From positions 313,341 through 377,340 of the forward strand of contig CAVUVH010000002.1 in assembly GCA_963744735.1 (NCBI GenBank): a stretch of 64,000 bases of DNA, in the 5' to 3' direction. This document shows, one piece after another, positions 60,939-64,000 of this stretch. Origin of the DNA: RPQJ01 sp963744735 (lineage in GTDB: Bacteria > Pseudomonadota > Gammaproteobacteria > Steroidobacterales > Steroidobacteraceae). The stretch's first letter is position 1. Every line of letters begins with the position of its first letter. Under the pieces are notes generated by a model. That model was not told the origin of the DNA and made no database searches. It worked only from the letters and a program-made list of their open reading frames with translations. The translations under genes were made by a program, and so were the position numbers.

Positions 60939-61950
60939 TCAGAGCTTGGCTTCCATCGACAGCAGCTTGTCGATCGTGATGCCGACCTGGTTGTGGCCGC
61001 CGAACACGGTGCCGAGCTTCTTGTTGTCGAAGTGCTTCCAGGCCAGGTCGTAGGCGCTCTGCGGCAGCGGCACGTAGCCCACTTCGCTGACCAGCGCCGC
61101 GCCCTGCTTCATCATGAACTGCACGAACTCGCGGACCTCGGGACGGGTCGCCGACGTCTCGCGGACGTAGACGAACAGCGGCCGCGACAGCGGGCTGTAG
61201 GTGCCGTTGATCACGTTCTCGATGCTCGGCAGGACCGGGCCCTTGCCGCCGTCGATCGCGACCGCGCGCAGCTTGTCCTTGTGCGCGGCGTAGTACGCGA
61301 AGCCGAAGTAGCCGAGCGCCGACTTGTTGTTCACGACGCCCTGCACCAGCGTGTTGTCGTCCTCGCTGGCGGTGAAGTCGCCGCGGCTCGCCTTCGCCTT
61401 GCCGTTGACCGCCTCGGTGAAGTAGTCGAACGTGCCCGAGTCGGCGCCCGGGCCGAACAGCATCAGCTTCTCGGCCGGCCATTCGGCGCGCACCTGCTTC
61501 CAGGTGTTGATGCGACCCTGCGCCGCCGGCTCCCACATCTTCCTGCAGGTCGGCGACCGTCATGGCGTTGCCCTTGACCCAGTTGTTGTTCGGGTTGATG
61601 ACGACCGTCAGCGCGTCGAATGCGACCGGCAACTCGATGTACTTGATGCCCGCCTTGCGGCAGAGCCTCCATCTCCTCGGCCGAGATCGGGCGCGACGCG
61701 TTCGACATGTCCGTTTCGCCGCGGCAGAACTTCTTGAAGCCGCCGCCGGTGCCCGACATGCCGACGGTCACGCGCACCTTGCCGCGCTTGGAGATCTGGA
61801 ACTCCTCGGCAAAGGCCTCGGAGACCGGGAACACGGTGCTGGAGCCGTCGATCTTGATCGCGGCCTGGGCCGGCGCGCGCTGCGGGGCGCCGACGGCCAC
61901 GACGCCGAGCGAACAGCGCCGGGACGAGAGATTTCTGCCACAAGCTTCAT
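60939..61950 (-). CDS. pstS: Phosphate-binding protein PstS (frame-broken)
   Basis: This is the periplasmic binding protein of the Pst importer. The start MKLVAEISRPGAV continues, after a break near 61910, through an Ala-rich signal region to AAIKIDGSSTVFPVSEAFAEEFQISKRGKVRVTVGMSGTGGGFKKFCRGETDMSNASRPI, with the phosphate-ligand loops SSTV and SGTGGG. Later parts are VAFDALTVVINPNNNWVKGNAMTVADL, MLFGPGADSGTFDYFTEAV and LSRPLFVYVRE. Breaks near 61910, 61670 and 61545. About 336 residues. A perfectly spaced Pho box lies 77 bases upstream. Confidence 0.96.
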
Positions 61951-62026
61951 GGAGTTAATCCTCTGCGGTGAACGGGCACGGGGACAGGCCCCGCTGTCAT
62001 GGCGCGCAAGTCTGCCGACGGCTCGT

Positions 62027-62044
62027 GTGACAGCCGTGTGACAA
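62027..62044 (-). promoter_or_regulatory. Pho box for pstSCAB-phoU
   Basis: On the minus strand TTGTCAC (62044-62038), spacer ACGG, CTGTCAC (62033-62027): an 18-bp PhoB site with one mismatch in the first half site. It lies in the divergent pstS-dapE interval, oriented to pstS. PstS operons are the canonical PhoB targets, which makes this the reference site for judging the other five arrays in the island. Confidence 0.85.
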
Positions 62045-62157
62045 TCGACCGCGCCGTACTTGTACCAAGTGCTTGATCGCTCCGCTATATATCCCGGGCC
62101 TCTGCCAACGCGCCGGACGACCGCCGGCCAGCTCCGGTACACGGCAATTACGACTCC

Positions 62158-63291
62158 ATGTCACCGACGCTGGAACTGACCCAGGAACTGCTGCGCCGCC
62201 CGTCCGTGAGCCCCGAGGACCACGGCTGCCTCGACATCATCTGTGCGCCGGCTCGAGCCGCTGGGGTTCCGCAACGAACGGCTGCAGTATCGGCCCGGTC
62301 GACAATCTCTGGGCGAGCCGCGGCAACGGCGGTCCGCGTGCTGTGCTTCGCCGGCCACACCGACGTCGTGCCGACCGGGCCGCGCGAGGAATGGCGCACC
62401 GACCCGTTCGAGCCCGTCGATCCGCGACGGCATGCTCTACGGCCGCGGCGCCGCCGACATGAAGAGCGGCCTCGCGGCCATGGTGACGGCCGACCGAGCG
62501 ATTCGTCGCGCGCCACCGCGACCACGCGGCACGCTCGCCTTCCTGTTCACCAGCGACGAGGAAGGCCCGTCGGTGGACGGCACGCGCAAGGTCATGCGAG
62601 GTGCTCGAGGCGCGGCAGCGAGAAGATCGACTGGTGCGTCGTCGGCGAGCCCACCAGCCAGCGAAGTGCTCGGCGACACGATCAAGATCGGCCGCCGCGG
62701 CTCGCTGTCGGGCCGGCTCACGGTGCACGGCGTGCAGGGCCACATCGCCTACCCGCACCTCGCCGACAACCCGGTGCACGCGCTTCGCGCCGGCGCTGGC
62801 CGAGCTCGTGCGACCGCACTGGGACGAAGGCAACGAGTTCTTCCAGCCGACCACGTTCCAGGTCTCGAACATCGCGGCCGGCACCGGCGCGCCGAACGTG
62901 ATCCCGGGCGAACTGAAGGTGCGCTTCAACCTGCGCTTCTCGACCGAGCAGACGGTCGAATCGCTGCAGCGGACCGTGCTCGAGATCCTCGACCGGCACG
63001 CGTGAACTACACGCTCGAGTGGTTCGTCTCGGGCTGCCGTTCTTTACCCGGCCCGGCCCGCTGACCGAGGCCGTGGCGACCGCCGTGCACGAGACGCTGG
63101 GTCGCAAGCCGCAGTTCTCGACGACCGGTGGCACCTCGGACGGTCGCTTCATCGCGCCGACCGGCGCGCAGGTCGTCGAGCTCGGCGTCGTCAACGCGAC
63201 GATCCACAAGGTCAACGAGTGCGTGCGCGTCGAGGACATCGACAGTCTGAGCGTCGCGTACGAGCGCATCATGGAGTTGCTGCTGACCTGA
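62158..63291 (+). CDS. dapE: Succinyl-diaminopimelate desuccinylase DapE (frame-broken)
   Basis: DapE is a zinc peptidase-family enzyme that releases LL-diaminopimelate. SPTLELTQELLRRPSVSPEDHGCLDII is the typical start. Metal ligands appear in VLCFAGHTDVVPTGP, YGRGAADMKSGLAAMV and FLFTSDEEGPSVDGT. Later come IKIGRRGSLSGRLTVHGVQGHIAYPHLADNPVH, NEFFQPTTFQVSNIAAGTGAPNVIPGELKVRFNLRFST, STTGGTSDGRFIAPTGAQVVELGVVNATIHKVNECVRVEDI. At least eight breaks occur, with about 378 residues after repair. The gene diverges from pstS. Confidence 0.95.
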
Positions 63292-63342
63292 CCTCTCCGT
63301 CTCCCGCGTTGCGGGAGAGGTCGCGCGTAGCGCGGGTGAGGG
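63292..63342 (+). repeat. REP-like element downstream of dapE
   Basis: The plus strand reads CCTCTCCGTCTCCCGC, then GCGGGAGAGGTCGCGCG, AGCGCGGGTGAGGG: the same two-hairpin unit as at 26849, immediately after the dapE stop. It may stabilise the 3' end of dapE mRNA. It is followed 17 bases later by the T12A6 tract. Confidence 0.8.
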
Positions 63343-63358
63343 CTCTGGCGATCGCTCC

Positions 63359-63376
63359 TTTTTTTTTTTTAAAAAA
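63359..63376 (+). terminator. T12-A6 tract, possible terminator tail
   Basis: Twelve T are followed by six A in an otherwise very GC-rich region. After the REP hairpins and a GCGATCGC palindrome (63349-63356) the T run could end dapE transcription, and on the minus strand the A/T tract could serve a transcript from dsbB. There is no tight hairpin immediately before the T run, so this is only a candidate. Confidence 0.3.
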
Positions 63377-63419
63377 TACAGGCTCTCGAAGTTGCAGGCG
63401 GCATTCAGTCCTGCCCCGA

Positions 63420-63777
63420 GCTTGGAAAGGCAGACACGCGCTCGGGGACAGGCACGGAATCGGCCGCTTGCACCTCGGCGCCTGAGCGGCTCGTCGCGCG
63501 GTACAGAGAGCCGGCACTAGACGCCAAGGGTGCACGCGCGACGATCCGCACGGCGCAAGTAGCCCGACCGATGCGGAGGGGTTCCGACGGCCGGGCAGGC
63601 TCGCAGCCTGGGGTGCCGTGGAAAGACGGTTCCAGCGCCTTAGAGCGCCGTTGCGTGCGCCGCGCGTTCTTTTCCGCCGCGCGGAAAAGACGCTCAGGCG
63701 CGATGTGTCAGGCGTCCAGTCCGGCTTGTCCTGGCGCGCGCGTGTCTGCCTTTCCAAGCGCGACAGGACAAGCCGGA
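63420..63777. repeat. Nested inverted-repeat element, non-coding
   Basis: Four perfect inverted repeats occupy this interval: a 21-bp pair beginning CTTGGAAAGG (63421-63441 with 63738-63758); an 11-bp pair GCGCCTGAGCG (63478-63488 with 63691-63701); a 10-bp hairpin TCTTTTCCGC/GCGGAAAAGA (63668-63677 with 63681-63690); and a 14-bp pair around CCGGCTTGTCCTG (63720-63733 with 63764-63777). The right arm of the first pair lies in the loop of the last, so the two cannot form together without a pseudoknot. Open frames here show no family signature. It may be a mobile-repeat remnant or a structured RNA. Confidence 0.6.
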
Positions 63778-63794
63778 TTGGGGGCGGCCAGCGA

Positions 63795-63840
63795 CCCTCA
63801 CCCGGCGCTTCGCGCCGACCTCTCCCGCAAGCGGGAGAGG
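63795..63840 (-). repeat. REP-like element between dsbB and the nested repeat
   Basis: On the minus strand CCTCTCCCGC, TTGC, GGGAGAGG form the first hairpin, then GGCGC, GAA, GCGCC the second, then GGGTGAGGG. This is the cleanest copy in the window and gives the consensus. It starts 17 bases past the dsbB stop. Confidence 0.8.
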
Positions 63841-63856
63841 TGCAAGAGGTGACGAG

Positions 63857-64000
63857 TTAGCGCTTGCGCCAGTTCGCGAACAGGCCGAGCACAGCGAGCG
63901 CCAGCAGGTTCACCAGCACCCAGAACGGCATGCTGAAGCCCGAGGAAGCGCCAGGTGACCTTGGCGCATTCGCCGGAACCGCTCAGCACCTTGGCCAGCA
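63857..64000 (-). CDS. dsbB: Disulfide bond formation protein DsbB, C-terminal part
   Basis: The readable end is LAKVLSGSGECAKVTWRFLG, then, after one extra base near 63940, FSMPFWVLVNLLALAVLGLFANWRKR and stop. The SGxCAxxxWxFLGLSMPxW pattern is the second periplasmic loop and fourth helix of DsbB, which reoxidises DsbA using quinone; the cysteine of GECA is one of the catalytic pair. The rest of the gene lies beyond the window edge. Confidence 0.85.

Noticed and set aside
63269..63757. 162-codon minus-strand frame over the nested inverted repeats
   Set aside because: It runs through a poly-A tract (FFKKKK) and palindromes, ends in a REP, and shows no domain. Frames like this often arise over repeated non-coding elements.

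Overview
The window looks like a chromosomal segment of a high-GC gammaproteobacterium, most likely Xanthomonadales (Lysobacterales) or a close relative. The evidence is an sdhCDAB-sdhE-ygfX-rpoE-rseA-rseB block, the lysS-prfB-recJ-rpfE order known from the Xanthomonas rpf region, and the full gammaproteobacterial rpsB-to-dnaE envelope/lipid A cluster. Almost every gene is a housekeeping gene. I see no rRNA, tRNA, CRISPR array, transposase, integrase or phage gene.

Layout: (1) 1-6.5 kb, minus strand: an SDH operon preceded by a small DUF1674/SdhAF4-like gene and followed by sdhE, ygfX, rpoE, rseA and rseB. (2) 6.6-8.4 kb, plus: ygfZ and a secreted PliG-like (lysozyme inhibitor-like) protein. 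(3) 8.4-14.1 kb, minus: lysS, prfB (with its programmed +1 frameshift), recJ, rpfE. (4) 14.1-21.4 kb: Mth938-like, pcm, surE, Smr, truD, ispF, ispD, ftsB, eno, kdsA. (5) 21.4-44.4 kb, minus: pyrG, tilS, accA, a TerB-like gene, dnaE, rnhB, lpxB, lpxA, fabZ, lpxD, skp, bamA, rseP, dxr, cdsA, uppS, frr, pyrH, tsf, rpsB, with many 4-base ATGA overlaps. (6) 44.5-49.3 kb, plus: map, glnD, dapC. (7) 49.3-62.1 kb: a phosphate island inserted among the lysine-biosynthesis genes, so that dapC, dapD and dapE are separated. It holds a small EF-hand/TerB-like protein, a PAP2 phosphatase, a secreted choice-of-anchor-I-like protein, a plcP-agt phospholipid-to-glycolipid remodelling pair, ppk, and pstSCAB-phoU. 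(8) 62.1-64 kb: dapE, repeats, and the end of dsbB.

The most notable reading is that six transcription units of the phosphate island each carry a correctly oriented Pho-box array: 7-bp CTGTCAC/T-like half sites repeated every 11 bp, lying 46-94 bp upstream of the start codon. This suggests one PhoB regulon coupling high-affinity phosphate uptake (Pst), polyphosphate synthesis (Ppk), phosphate scavenging, and replacement of membrane phospholipid by glycolipid (PlcP makes diacylglycerol, Agt glycosylates it, and the PAP2 phosphatase may supply more). The genes phoB and phoR are not in the window.

Two general cautions. The sequence carries a very large number of single-base frame breaks, about one per kilobase, in essential genes; in nearly all the cases I worked through, removing one base restores the family sequence, so they look like sequencing/assembly insertions and not pseudogenes. 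Gene limits below span the whole broken gene. Second, a two-hairpin REP-like repeat (CTCTCCCGC...GCGGGAGAG plus GGGTGAGGG) occurs at least five times, once inside dnaE and once across the start of lpxB.
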